A stretch of 64,000 nucleotides of DNA from Marinobacter sp. SS5-14b (GTDB taxonomy: Bacteria; Pseudomonadota; Gammaproteobacteria; Pseudomonadales; Oleiphilaceae). Positions 42,949 through 51,552 of this stretch are shown here, piece after piece (the stretch's first letter is position 1; every line of letters starts with the position of its first letter). The stretch covers positions 40,509-104,508 of the forward strand of contig NZ_JASSVM010000010.1 of the NCBI RefSeq assembly GCF_030541005.1, in the 5' to 3' direction. The position numbers were made by a program, and so were the translations under genes. Under the pieces are notes generated by a model. It saw only the letters and a list, made by a program, of their open reading frames with translations, searched no databases and was not told where the DNA came from.

Positions 42949-44754
42949 ATGGCTGATCACGACAAGACAATGCCGGGGCCGCCCCACCACCACACGCTCA
43001 CGCTCAGAGATGTGTGTTCCGCCCTGGCGCAAAGTGGAGAGATCAGCCAGCAGGATGCTGAAAAAGTACTGACAGCCAACCTGGGTGCCGCCACACAGAG
43101 TGGCCGCACGGCCCAGAGACACCCACTGGAACTGGTTGCCATCGCTGGCCTGACCAGCCAGAGCGACGGTCGCCCTCTCGATCTCGAACGATTAACGCAT
43201 TGGCTCGCACAATGGGCGCGCCAGGACTATTACCACATTGACCCGCTGCGCATTGATACCCCGGCCATAGCGCGGGTGATGTCCTACGCCTTTGCCCAGC
43301 GCCACGGCATCCTGGCGGTTGAAATCACCGCGAACGAAGTCGTTATTGCCAGCAGCGAACCCTTCAAGCGGGAATGGGAAAGCAATCTCAGCCAGGCTGT
43401 ACAAAAGGATATTCGGCGCGTCGTCGCCAACCCGGAAGCGATTCGGCGCTATACCGTTGAGTTCTATCAGCTCGCCGCGTCTGTCAGCAAGGCCGGCGGA
43501 GGCCAGGCCCCAGGCCCCGGCGGCAACCAGAACTTCGAACAGCTCCTGGATCTGGGGGCCAGTGAAAACCCCGACGCCAATGACCAACACGTGGTCAAGA
43601 TTGTGGACTGGCTCCTTCAATACGCTTTTGATCAACGGGCCTCGGATATTCACATTGAGCCACGTCGGGCGGTAACTCAGGTACGTTTTCGCATCGATGG
43701 TGTTCTGCACAATGTGTACGAATTCCCCGAACATGTGGGTACCGCTGTCACCAGTCGCCTGAAAATCCTGGGGCGCCTGAACGTCGCCGAGAAACGCCGC
43801 CCCCAGGATGGCCGAATCAAAACCCGCAAGCCGGATAACAGCGAAGTGGAACTGCGCCTGGCGACCATGCCTACCGCCTTCGGCGAAAAAATGGTGATGC
43901 GGATTTTCGACCCGGAAGTGCTGTTGAAATCCTTCGAACAACTGGGCTTCAACAAAGAAGACCGGGAACGCTGGCAAGCCATCACCGCTCGCCCTCACGG
44001 CATTGTTCTGGTGACGGGCCCGACCGGTTCCGGCAAAACCACCACCCTGTATTCAACCCTGAAACAGCTGGCCTCGCCCGAACTGAACATTTGCACCATC
44101 GAAGACCCCATCGAGATGGTGGAGCCGGCGTTCAATCAGATGCAGGTGCAGACCAACATCGATCTCACCTTTGCCCATGGTGTACGCGCCCTGTTGCGCC
44201 AGGACCCGGACATCATCATGATTGGTGAAATCCGGGATCTCGAAACGGCAGAAATGGCCGTGCAGGCCGCGTTGACCGGTCACCTTGTACTGTCCACCCT
44301 GCACACCAATGACGCGCCGAGTGCCATTACCCGTTTGATGGAGCTGGGCATTCCACCCTACCTGATCCGGGCCACGGTGCTCGGCGTAATGGCCCAGCGG
44401 CTGACCCGCAATCTCTGCCCCCACTGCAAGGAGCCCGGCGAAGCCGACGAACAGGCCTGGCAAACCCTCACCCGGCCCTGGAAGGCACCGCTGCCCCGGC
44501 AGTTCTATCACCCGGTGGGTTGCCTTGAATGCCGCAATACCGGATACCTGGGGCGCGCGGGCGTGTATGAGATTATGACGCTGTCTGACAAGCTGACCCG
44601 CCAGATCAACGATCGTTGTGAACTGGAGCAGCTTCGGCTGGATGCCTACAAGGAGGGCATGAAATCGCTGCGGCTCAGTGGCGCACAGAAGGTCGCCAGT
44701 GGCCAGACAACCGTGGAAGAGATTCTTCGGGTAACACCGGAAAGCCAGCGATAA
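42949..44754 (+). CDS. GspE/PilB-family secretion ATPase, orphan
   Basis: This 601-residue type II/IV secretion-type ATPase has an N-terminal MshEN/T2SSE_N-like domain (about 1-195), a Gly/Pro-rich linker (GGGQAPGPGGNQN), then the PulE core: ASDIHIEPR, the Walker A GPTGSGKTT with lysine 363, RQDPDIIMIGEIRD (Walker B), and a His box. It ends with a zinc-type four-cysteine module, CPHC and CLEC. No pilin, platform or secretin gene lies nearby, so its partner machine is elsewhere or it is solitary. The C-terminus is close to that of PilB but the N-terminus is not. Confidence 0.9.
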   Translation: MADHDKTMPGPPHHHTLTLRDVCSALAQSGEISQQDAEKVLTANLGAATQSGRTAQRHPLELVAIAGLTSQSDGRPLDLERLTHWLAQWARQDYYHIDPLRIDTPAIARVMSYAFAQRHGILAVEITANEVVIASSEPFKREWESNLSQAVQKDIRRVVANPEAIRRYTVEFYQLAASVSKAGGGQAPGPGGNQNFEQLLDLGASENPDANDQHVVKIVDWLLQYAFDQRASDIHIEPRRAVTQVRFRIDGVLHNVYEFPEHVGTAVTSRLKILGRLNVAEKRRPQDGRIKTRKPDNSEVELRLATMPTAFGEKMVMRIFDPEVLLKSFEQLGFNKEDRERWQAITARPHGIVLVTGPTGSGKTTTLYSTLKQLASPELNICTIEDPIEMVEPAFNQMQVQTNIDLTFAHGVRALLRQDPDIIMIGEIRDLETAEMAVQAALTGHLVLSTLHTNDAPSAITRLMELGIPPYLIRATVLGVMAQRLTRNLCPHCKEPGEADEQAWQTLTRPWKAPLPRQFYHPVGCLECRNTGYLGRAGVYEIMTLSDKLTRQINDRCELEQLRLDAYKEGMKSLRLSGAQKVASGQTTVEEILRVTPESQR

Positions 44755-45819
44755 TCAAGCGCCGGGGCGAAGACCGCACTGCCCGAGCAACTCTTGCCAG
44801 TGCCGGGTGTGGTGCATCATCGCCTCATCGAGCGCTCGCCAGAGACTGCTGTCGTCATCTGCCGACAGGTGACGCAAGTACCAATAATGAAAGGACTCCG
44901 GCATGACCGGCTGCTGCTGATCCGCCAGCCGGGTAAACCCGGCCATCAACGTATCTCTGGCGCGGCTTACATCACTCATGTAAGGCTGCACTTTCTCAAT
45001 GTAGACATTGAAGAAGAAGTTACGAACAACGTCTGACTGATTGTTGGGCTTGCCGTTCAAACACAGCGGGCGGTCCTCCAGTCGAGTTTTCAGGGTTTCG
45101 GTTCCCGCGTTCAGCCCTGCAATCAGCAACCGTGCACTGTTGATCACCTGCCCCGCCAGAAACTCCGCCTGCCAGCGCTGATGGATACGCCCCAGATCTT
45201 CCAGTGACACCGCCAGAGGCTCCCGACCCAGCCCCGCCACCATGGTATTCAGCTGCTCAAGATCCAGCGCCAGATCCGCCACCGGGTTTTGTTCGGCGGC
45301 CACCGGGTAGTAGCCTTTGGAAAGGGTGAATACCTGCTCAATTTCTTCCGTACCCCAGGTCGCATTCCAGATGGCCAGCGGCAGGGTTTCCCGTTTGCTG
45401 GCGATCGCTGCCTGCAACGTGTCCCGAAGCGCTGGATCCTCGACCTCGGGCAGGCACGCCTCTGCGGCACGAATAAAGCGGATTTCATAACGCAAACGGT
45501 TAATCGGCTGCATAACGCGGCCCATGACCGAGTTCTTCTCGCCCACCACGTATTGCAACTCGCACCCGTACAAAGAGAGAAAATCCAGCATGCCCAGTTC
45601 CAGCTCGGGTATCACCAGAACACGTTCACGACGTCTTGGCAGTGGGGAAGCCAAAGGAAGCTGGTCCGGCAAGGTAACAGCGGGAGTGTCGAGCACCCGA
45701 CCCAGTCGGTCCAGGTACTCGGTCATCATGGGCTGGGCGTCACTGAAGGGATTACACCCTGACAGCAACAGGGCACACATACCCGAAACCAGCCATTGCC
45801 ACAGTCGGTTTCCGGGCAT
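44755..45819 (-). CDS. DUF3080 family lipoprotein
   Basis: This 354-residue protein has a lipoprotein signal (LWQWLVSGMCALLLSGC) and is otherwise a helical periplasmic domain of the DUF3080 family. YLDRLGRVLD, LDFLSLYGCELQYVVGEKNSVMGRVMQPINRLRYEIRFI and the C-terminal HYWYLRHL stretch are the clear landmarks. The ATG at 45819 follows AGGAGG by 7 nt. It is last in the mtnB-mtnD-mtnC series on this strand, 11 nt after mtnC, and its stop abuts the convergent GspE-like gene. The function is unknown. Confidence 0.8.
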   Translation of the reverse strand: MPGNRLWQWLVSGMCALLLSGCNPFSDAQPMMTEYLDRLGRVLDTPAVTLPDQLPLASPLPRRRERVLVIPELELGMLDFLSLYGCELQYVVGEKNSVMGRVMQPINRLRYEIRFIRAAEACLPEVEDPALRDTLQAAIASKRETLPLAIWNATWGTEEIEQVFTLSKGYYPVAAEQNPVADLALDLEQLNTMVAGLGREPLAVSLEDLGRIHQRWQAEFLAGQVINSARLLIAGLNAGTETLKTRLEDRPLCLNGKPNNQSDVVRNFFFNVYIEKVQPYMSDVSRARDTLMAGFTRLADQQQPVMPESFHYWYLRHLSADDDSSLWRALDEAMMHHTRHWQELLGQCGLRPGA

Positions 45820-45830
45820 GAATTCACCTC

Positions 45831-46523
45831 CTAACGTTTGCGCAACAGCGCGTCTACCTCCGCAAAATCCCTGGCGACAAAGCGACCGGTATCCGGAAGG
45901 TCACCTTCCCGAACCAGCCAGGCGGTTTTCAGGCCGGCTTGCTCGGCAGCTGCGAGCTCTGCCTCAACATCTGACAAAAACAAGACCGTACCAGGCTCAA
46001 CGCCAAGCTCACCCAAAATATTGAGGTAAGACTGCGCCTCTTTCTTACCACCGACCGCGGTATCAAAATACCCGGAAAAGAACGGCGTAAAGTCGCCTTC
46101 TTTGCTGTGGCCGAAAATCAATTTCTGGGCTTTGACCGAGCCGGAGGAATATACGAACAATCTCAGGCCCCGATCATGCCAACGCTGCAGGTAATCTGCC
46201 GCATCCGGGTAGATATCACCTTTCAGCTCACCGCTGTTGTAGCCCTGCTCCCAGATCATGCCCTGCAAAGCCTTGAGCGAACCCTCTTTGCGGTCCCCAG
46301 CAATCCAGCCCTGCAAGACGTCAATCAGGCCGTCAATATCCCTGGAATCCACCCCACTCTTTTCCGCCACGATCGCCAACTGTTCCGCCACCGCCCGGGT
46401 GGTATGGTGGTTGGCCCGGACAAACTCCGGCAGGTGCTTGCTGGCATAGGGAAACAGCACATCGTGCACGAAAGAGATCGAGCTGGTGGTGCCTTCGATG
46501 TCGGTCAGGATTACCCGTATCAT
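45831..46523 (-). CDS. mtnC: Acireductone synthase (enolase-phosphatase E1)
   Basis: MtnC is the HAD-family enolase-phosphatase of methionine salvage; it converts 2,3-diketomethylthiopentyl-1-phosphate to acireductone. The 230 residues begin MIRVILTDIEGTTSSISFVHDVLFPYA, with the D-x-E-G-T nucleophile motif, then LRLFVYSSGSVKAQKLIFGH and LFLSDVEAELAAAEQAGLKTAWLVREG. Length and motifs match the family. Its ATG overlaps the mtnD stop by 4 bases. Confidence 0.97.
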   Translation of the reverse strand: MIRVILTDIEGTTSSISFVHDVLFPYASKHLPEFVRANHHTTRAVAEQLAIVAEKSGVDSRDIDGLIDVLQGWIAGDRKEGSLKALQGMIWEQGYNSGELKGDIYPDAADYLQRWHDRGLRLFVYSSGSVKAQKLIFGHSKEGDFTPFFSGYFDTAVGGKKEAQSYLNILGELGVEPGTVLFLSDVEAELAAAEQAGLKTAWLVREGDLPDTGRFVARDFAEVDALLRKR

Positions 46524-47080
46524 CCGGCGACTCCCGCGAGCGCTTCATACCGGGGCAACCGAGCGGCGATGTCTTCTCCGGTGAAGCTGGCGACCCAGCC
46601 TTCCGGATTGGTGAACAGCCGGATGCAGGTAAACTCAGGCTCAGCCCCCATGTCAAACCAGTGCCGGGTGCCGTCGGGCACGCTGATCAGATCATTCTTC
46701 TCACACATCAAAGCGTAGACCTGGTCACCAAAGTGCAGATAGAACAGGCCCTGGCCGTGCACAAAGAAACGCACCTCGTCTTCACTGTGGGTGTGTTCAT
46801 CCAGGAACTTCTGCCGGAAGGCTTCCTTCTGGGGATGATCCGGCGTCAGGCTGACCACATCGGCGGTCTGGAAACCGCACTCCTCCTTGAGCCTGTCAAC
46901 TTCGTCCGCGTAGGCAGCCAGAATGTGTTCCTGGCTGGCGTCGGCGGGCAGGTCCCGGGTGGGCCACTGCTCAAAGCGCACGCCCTGGGTGGCCAGAGTT
47001 TCCCTGATCACTTGCGGATCGGTGCTGACCGTGTGGGCGGATTCCGGCTGATTCTGGTTAAAAATGCTCAGGGTGGTCAT
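46520..47080 (-). CDS. mtnD: Acireductone dioxygenase
   Basis: MtnD is the cupin dioxygenase that opens acireductone to 2-keto-4-methylthiobutyrate (Fe) or off-pathway products (Ni). The 186 residues contain the metal ligands in EHTHSEDEVRFFVHGQGLFY (two His and a Glu) and the fourth in DGTRHWFDMG, with the Pro-rich N-terminus typical of the bacterial class. It overlaps mtnB and mtnC by 4 bases each, so the three are translationally coupled. Confidence 0.97.
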   Translation of the reverse strand: MTTLSIFNQNQPESAHTVSTDPQVIRETLATQGVRFEQWPTRDLPADASQEHILAAYADEVDRLKEECGFQTADVVSLTPDHPQKEAFRQKFLDEHTHSEDEVRFFVHGQGLFYLHFGDQVYALMCEKNDLISVPDGTRHWFDMGAEPEFTCIRLFTNPEGWVASFTGEDIAARLPRYEALAGVAG

Positions 47081-47703
47081 GGGCGCACTCTCATGGTTTC
47101 AAGTTCACATTCAAACAGGAATTCAAAGGCTTCCACATGGCGCAGACAGTCGGCCATGGTTTTGCCCCAGGTATACAGGCCGTGGCCACGGATCAGATAG
47201 CCCGGCTGCTCGGGGTGGGCCAGAAACCAGTCACGAGTCTGTTCCGCCAGTGCCGGGATATCCTGGGTATTGTCGAACACTGGAATGCTCAGGGTGCCTT
47301 CGTGACTGTCCACTCCAGCAAAGGCTTTCTGCAGCTCATATCCTTCCAGATCAAGGGCCGCGCCCGGGGCGATCAGGCGGCTCAGTACCGTGGCCTTTAC
47401 CGAATGCGTATGCAGTACCGCTCCAGCCTCCGGAAATGCCTGATAAAGCACGGTGTGCAGCAGGGTTTCAGCCGACGATTTGCATTGGCTCTGTACCGGA
47501 TTGCCGGCCAGATCCACCACCATCACATCGCCGTCGGTCAACTGACCCTTGTGACGGCCAGAAACGGTGATGGCTAAATGATCGCGGTCGATGCGGGCCG
47601 AATAGTTGCTGCTGGTGGCAGGCGACCAGCCCCGATCGTAGAGAAAACGACCGGCCTCCATGATGGACCGGGCGGCGGTGGCGTATCGGGTGACATCAAA
47701 CAC
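47077..47703 (-). CDS. mtnB: Methylthioribulose-1-phosphate dehydratase
   Basis: MtnB is a class II aldolase-fold zinc enzyme that dehydrates methylthioribulose 1-phosphate. The preferred start is the GTG at 47703, seven bases after GGGAG, giving 208 residues beginning MFDVTRYATAARSIMEAGRFLYDRGWSPATSSNYSAR. The zinc ligands are in LHTHSVKATVLS and RGHGLYTWG. The open frame continues upstream to 47754 without family sequence. The genes for MtnA and for MTA phosphorylase or nucleosidase are not in the window. Confidence 0.94.
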   Translation of the reverse strand: MFDVTRYATAARSIMEAGRFLYDRGWSPATSSNYSARIDRDHLAITVSGRHKGQLTDGDVMVVDLAGNPVQSQCKSSAETLLHTVLYQAFPEAGAVLHTHSVKATVLSRLIAPGAALDLEGYELQKAFAGVDSHEGTLSIPVFDNTQDIPALAEQTRDWFLAHPEQPGYLIRGHGLYTWGKTMADCLRHVEAFEFLFECELETMRVRP

Positions 47704-47743
47704 AGGTTTTCTCCCGCTTGTGAATGGCCCTGCCGGGCGAAAA

Positions 47744-47768
47744 TCGGCCGCCATTATAGGGCGGCCGA
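47744..47768. repeat. Hairpin upstream of mtnB
   Basis: TCGGCCGCC and GGCGGCCGA pair perfectly over a 7-nt loop (stem of 9 bp) in the 83-nt gap between the IorB-like stop and the mtnB GTG. No T-run follows on the minus strand. It could be a structured leader or a weak terminator; no known riboswitch is recognised. Confidence 0.35.
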
Positions 47769-47786
47769 CGGCTCCGGCAAACCGCT

Positions 47787-49988
47787 TTATCCAGCGGTCA
47801 GCGGCAAGGCGCGCTGACGCTTTCCGGTCAGCGCAAACAACGCATTGCCGAGCGCGGGAATCACCGGCGGCACGCCGGGTTCACCCACGCCGGTCGGTTC
47901 TACGTCACTCTCGACTATATCCACGACCACTTCTGGCACCTGATGCATTTGCAGCAATCGGTAGTCGTGGAAATTACTCTGCTGAACTTCGCCATTCTTG
48001 AACGTAATTTCACCGAACAGGGCGGCGGTCAGGCCAAACAGAATGCCACCGGAAATCTGGTCTTCCACAATCCGGGGGTTCACCACCTGGCCACAATCGA
48101 CACTGCAGGTAACCTTGTACACCCGAATTTCACCGTGTTCGATGCCGGCTTCCACCACCTGGGCAACGTAGGTACCAAAGCTCTTGAACAGCGCGATACC
48201 GCGGGCTCGGCCATCCGCAACCGGCGTCGTCCAGTCAGCCAGCTGCGCCGCACGATCCAACACGGCCCGGTGCCGGGGCTCGGAGTCCAGCAGTTTCCTG
48301 CGGAATTGCAGCGGATCTTCCCCGGCCTCATGGGCCAGTTCGTCCATAAAGGTTTCCACGGCAAAACCGTTGTGGGAGTAGCCCACCGATCGCCACCAGG
48401 TAATGGGCACGCCCGGGTCCGTGTGGGTGTGACGGACACTGACATTGGGCACCTGATAAGGATATCCGATAGCGCCTTCGATGGCCGAGATGTCTTTTGG
48501 TGTTGCCAGGCCCTCAACCATCAGGCCAACCCGGCCCAGGGTGTTGTAGAGAAACTTCGGCGCCCAGGGGTATTGGGCAGGCGCAGCGTTGCGCACGTAC
48601 CAATCCAGAATCTGGGGGCCCACAATCTGATGATCCCAACCGGTCAGCTCGTTACCCTCCAGGCTGGCCGTCATCTTGTGCAGCATGGCCGGGCGCCAAA
48701 GGCCGTGGCGCACATCCTCCTCCCGGGACCAGATCAGCTTCACGGGTTGTTTTACCTTGTAAGCAACCGCTGCCGCCTCTTCGATATAATCCTGCGTGAG
48801 CCTGCGACCAAAACCACCCCCCAGAAACGTGGTGTGAACAGTGACGTCATCCGGCGAGAGGTCAGAATTCCGCGCCGCAGCGATCCGGCCAAGGTCCGGC
48901 GCCTGTGTGGGTGCCCAGACTTCCATGCCACCATCGTGATACCAGGCCGTGGCATTCATTGGTTCCATGGTGGCGTGATCCAGATACGGCTGCTCATACT
49001 CAGCCTCCACCACCCTGCCAGCGCTTTTTATGGCCTCTTCAATATCGCCATCGGAGCGCTCCTGTTCCCCCGGGTCATCATTTGCGGCCTGTCGATACCC
49101 CTCAAAAACCTGCTCCGTGGACGTGGTCAACGCATCGGAGAAGTCCCAGTCAATCTTCAGGGCATTCTGGGCTTTTCGGGCACGCCAGTACCGGTCGGCA
49201 ATCACCGCAACACCGTGCTCTGTCAAAAATACGTCCAGCACTCCGGGCAGGGCCAGCACTTCGTCACGGTTGAATCCGGTGGCCTCCCCCCCGTAGCGGG
49301 GGCTGCGGGTCATCACCGCGTAAACCATGCCGGGCAATTCCACATCGATACCATAGCCTGCCTTACCCGTTACCTTCGCTTCTGCATCCAGGCGGCCACT
49401 CTGACGACCAATGTATTTCCACTCCGAGCGGGGTTTCAGGGGAACGTCGCCCCGGATCACCTCTTTGTCCGCCAGCTCTACCAGCTGACCGTAGCGCAGC
49501 GAGTCGATGCCGTTGGGGTGAACAACACGACCATCCTGCGTGGCGCAATCCGCAACGGGCACCTGCCAGATCCTTGCGGCCGCCATCACCAGCATCTGCC
49601 GCGCGGAGGCACCCGCCACTCTCAGTGGCTTCCAGCTACTGGCAACGCTGGTACTGCCTCCCGTTAATTGAAGACCGAACAAAGGGTTACGGTATTCGGG
49701 CGCGACGGGTGCAAATTTCACAGTAATGCGGGCCGGATCTACGTCCAGCTCTTCGGCGATCAGAGTGGTCAGGCCAGTATAGGTACCCTGCCCCATTTCA
49801 ACCCGGGCCAGGGTAAAAATAATCTCGTCGTTACGGGTGAGCTCCAGCCAGATGTCCGGTTTCCACTCTCCCGTTTCCGGCTCGTAACCGGTCTTTACGG
49901 AGGCACAGCCGGGAATGGACAGGGCCAGCACAAGGCTGCCGGAAGCACCCGTGGTTACTTTCATGAAATCACGACGGTTCATGCTCAT
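47787..49988 (-). CDS. Xanthine dehydrogenase-family molybdopterin-binding subunit (IorB-like)
   Basis: This 733-residue large subunit belongs to the molybdenum hydroxylases of the isoquinoline 1-oxidoreductase beta / aldehyde dehydrogenase type. An N-terminal Tat signal (MNRRDFMKVTTGASGSLVLALS) predicts periplasmic export, and GCAS after the hydrophobic part hints at a lipid or cleavage site. MoCo-binding stretches include GGGFGRRLTQDYIEEAAAVAYKVKQPVKLIWSREED, ARVEMGQGTYTGLTTLIAEEL and VGEPGVPPVIPALGNALFAL. The ATG at 49988 follows GGAGGG and is one base past the small subunit. No XdhC/CoxI maturation gene is nearby; the substrate is unknown. Confidence 0.92.
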   Translation of the reverse strand: MSMNRRDFMKVTTGASGSLVLALSIPGCASVKTGYEPETGEWKPDIWLELTRNDEIIFTLARVEMGQGTYTGLTTLIAEELDVDPARITVKFAPVAPEYRNPLFGLQLTGGSTSVASSWKPLRVAGASARQMLVMAAARIWQVPVADCATQDGRVVHPNGIDSLRYGQLVELADKEVIRGDVPLKPRSEWKYIGRQSGRLDAEAKVTGKAGYGIDVELPGMVYAVMTRSPRYGGEATGFNRDEVLALPGVLDVFLTEHGVAVIADRYWRARKAQNALKIDWDFSDALTTSTEQVFEGYRQAANDDPGEQERSDGDIEEAIKSAGRVVEAEYEQPYLDHATMEPMNATAWYHDGGMEVWAPTQAPDLGRIAAARNSDLSPDDVTVHTTFLGGGFGRRLTQDYIEEAAAVAYKVKQPVKLIWSREEDVRHGLWRPAMLHKMTASLEGNELTGWDHQIVGPQILDWYVRNAAPAQYPWAPKFLYNTLGRVGLMVEGLATPKDISAIEGAIGYPYQVPNVSVRHTHTDPGVPITWWRSVGYSHNGFAVETFMDELAHEAGEDPLQFRRKLLDSEPRHRAVLDRAAQLADWTTPVADGRARGIALFKSFGTYVAQVVEAGIEHGEIRVYKVTCSVDCGQVVNPRIVEDQISGGILFGLTAALFGEITFKNGEVQQSNFHDYRLLQMHQVPEVVVDIVESDVEPTGVGEPGVPPVIPALGNALFALTGKRQRALPLTAG

Positions 49989-49989
49989 A

Positions 49990-50478
49990 TCAAGCTCCCT
50001 CCTGAACGGGGTCATAATGGCCAACCCCATTCACGACAGACTCGACAGCCGAAACAATGCGAGCATAGGTGCCGCAGCGACACAGGTTGCCGGTCATGGC
50101 CGCCACGATGTCGTCCCGGGAGGGTGAAGCGTTATTTGCCAGCAGATGAGCCGCGGTCATGATCTGGCCAGACTGACAATAGCCGCACTGAGGAACACCT
50201 TCTTTTACCCAGGCCTGTTGCAGGGGATGCAGTTCACCCTCTTTCGCCAGGCCTTCGATGGTGGTGATCTTTGCCCCCACCACCAGTTCAACCGGTGTCG
50301 AACAGGAACGGGCAGGCTGGCCATCCACATGCACCGTGCAGGCTCCGCATAAGCCCGCTCCACAACCGAACTTGGTACCCTTAAGGCCCAGTTCGTCCCG
50401 CAGAACCCACAGCAAGGGGGTGTCAGGCTCTATATCCAGGGTATATTGCTGGCCGTTTACTGTCAGGCTTAACGCCAT
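49990..50478 (-). CDS. (2Fe-2S)-binding subunit of a molybdenum hydroxylase (IorA-like)
   Basis: This 162-residue small subunit carries two [2Fe-2S] clusters: a plant-ferredoxin motif [20 protein letters not shown] with a further cysteine in ARSCSTP, and the C-terminal [16 protein letters not shown] and [13 protein letters not shown] motif of xanthine oxidase-family proteins. It has no signal peptide and would be carried out with the Tat-exported large subunit. It precedes that gene by one base. The start is the ATG at 50478, with AGGAG upstream. Confidence 0.95.
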   Translation of the reverse strand: MALSLTVNGQQYTLDIEPDTPLLWVLRDELGLKGTKFGCGAGLCGACTVHVDGQPARSCSTPVELVVGAKITTIEGLAKEGELHPLQQAWVKEGVPQCGYCQSGQIMTAAHLLANNASPSRDDIVAAMTGNLCRCGTYARIVSAVESVVNGVGHYDPVQEGA

Positions 50479-50520
50479 ATTCCGCTCCTGTTCTATTGTT
50501 ATCGCGGGCTCAAGAAGCCA

Positions 50521-50724
50521 TCACTTGACGACTTCGTTACCGTCTTTATCCACCCAGACCTTGCGATCCCCGGTATTCATCTTGCCATTGGAGTCCCAGA
50601 CTTCACGGTTCTCTGTCGCACTCTCCACCTTGCCGTTGTCGTTCCAGATGACCCTGTCTTTGCAGCCAGCCAGGGCCAGCAGCCCCATCACAACCACCAA
50701 TGTCAAAGAATGTTGTTTCATCAT
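50521..50724 (-). CDS. Small lipoprotein of unknown function
   Basis: This 67-residue protein has a short lipoprotein signal, MMKQHSLTLVVVMGLLALAGC, and a mature part with three near-repeats of the type V-W-x-D-x-x-G-K-V/M (VIWNDNGKVESATEN, EVWDSNGKMNTGD, KVWVDKDGNEVVK). The ATGATG at 50724 has GAGG upstream; an earlier start at 50769 is less likely. It is between the molybdenum hydroxylase and the Smr gene. I do not recognise a family. Confidence 0.7.
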   Translation of the reverse strand: MMKQHSLTLVVVMGLLALAGCKDRVIWNDNGKVESATENREVWDSNGKMNTGDRKVWVDKDGNEVVK

Positions 50725-50772
50725 CACGTCCTCTTTGAATGAAGGGATAACCTGTCGTTCAAGCTTCAAGGT

Positions 50773-51354
50773 TCAGCGACCACCGTGAATCTCACGGTTA
50801 TGCTGCTTGTCACGATCACTTTTTCGCACCATAACGTAAACCGCTCCGGTACCACCATGGTGTTTGCGGGCCGAATGAAAAGCCAGGACGCTGTCCAGCT
50901 CTGGTAACCACTTGGCCAGATAACTTTTCAACTGAGCGATGCCATCCGGGTTACGCTCCCCTTTTCCATGCAGAATCATTACCGATCTCAAGCCATAGTT
51001 CACACAATCATTGATGAAAGCAAACACCTCACGGCGCGCCTCATCAACGGTCATACGATGTAAATCAAGCCTGGCTTCAATCGGATACTGCCCAAGGCGA
51101 AGCTTTCTGAACACCCCATGCTGAACGCCGGGCCGCTGCCAGCTGAGAATATCGTGCGCCGTTAATGGCTCCACAGTATCAGCTGTTAAAGGGTTCAGAT
51201 CCCGTGCCTGCTTTTCAACCGCAGCACGCTGCCGCTCCAGGTGTCCGGGCGTAAGTTCCCGGAGGGCGGCCACTTCGGCACGGTTGGGTTTGCGTATGCG
51301 CCGCACATCCTTCATTTCTTCAAGGAAGGCCAGGCGCTCATCTTTTGTGGTCAT
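50773..51354 (-). CDS. Smr domain protein
   Basis: This 193-residue protein has a charged helical N-terminus (MTTKDERLAFLEEMKDVRRIRKPNRAEVAAL) and a C-terminal Smr domain: LDLHRMTVDEARREVFAFINDCVNYGLRSVMILHGKG, with the LDLHG/R and HGKG signatures, and HHGGTGAVYVMVRK at the end. The family includes nicking endonucleases related to MutS2 and, in E. coli, SmrA/SmrB, the latter acting on stalled ribosomes. The open frame runs upstream to 51783, but the ATG at 51354 gives the normal length. It is divergent from the CBS/DUF294 gene. Confidence 0.86.
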   Translation of the reverse strand: MTTKDERLAFLEEMKDVRRIRKPNRAEVAALRELTPGHLERQRAAVEKQARDLNPLTADTVEPLTAHDILSWQRPGVQHGVFRKLRLGQYPIEARLDLHRMTVDEARREVFAFINDCVNYGLRSVMILHGKGERNPDGIAQLKSYLAKWLPELDSVLAFHSARKHHGGTGAVYVMVRKSDRDKQHNREIHGGR

Positions 51355-51552
51355 GGCACAAACAGTATCCGGGTTGACGAGTATCAGAACTCTACCACCG
51401 CGCCGGCGTACCATAAAGGAAAGCGAACAATGGCTCTGCGACCAAAATCGTAGGGCGCATAAATCATCTGCTGAACTACACTTCTGGCGGACAACAATAA
51501 TGACGGAGCATTGCTGATATTCGCCCGGCTCCTGAGCAAAACGGATTTCTAT

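Noticed and set aside
47943..49667. A 574-residue plus-strand frame inside the IorB-like gene
   Set aside because: It is antisense to a protein with clear molybdenum-hydroxylase motifs and a Tat signal.
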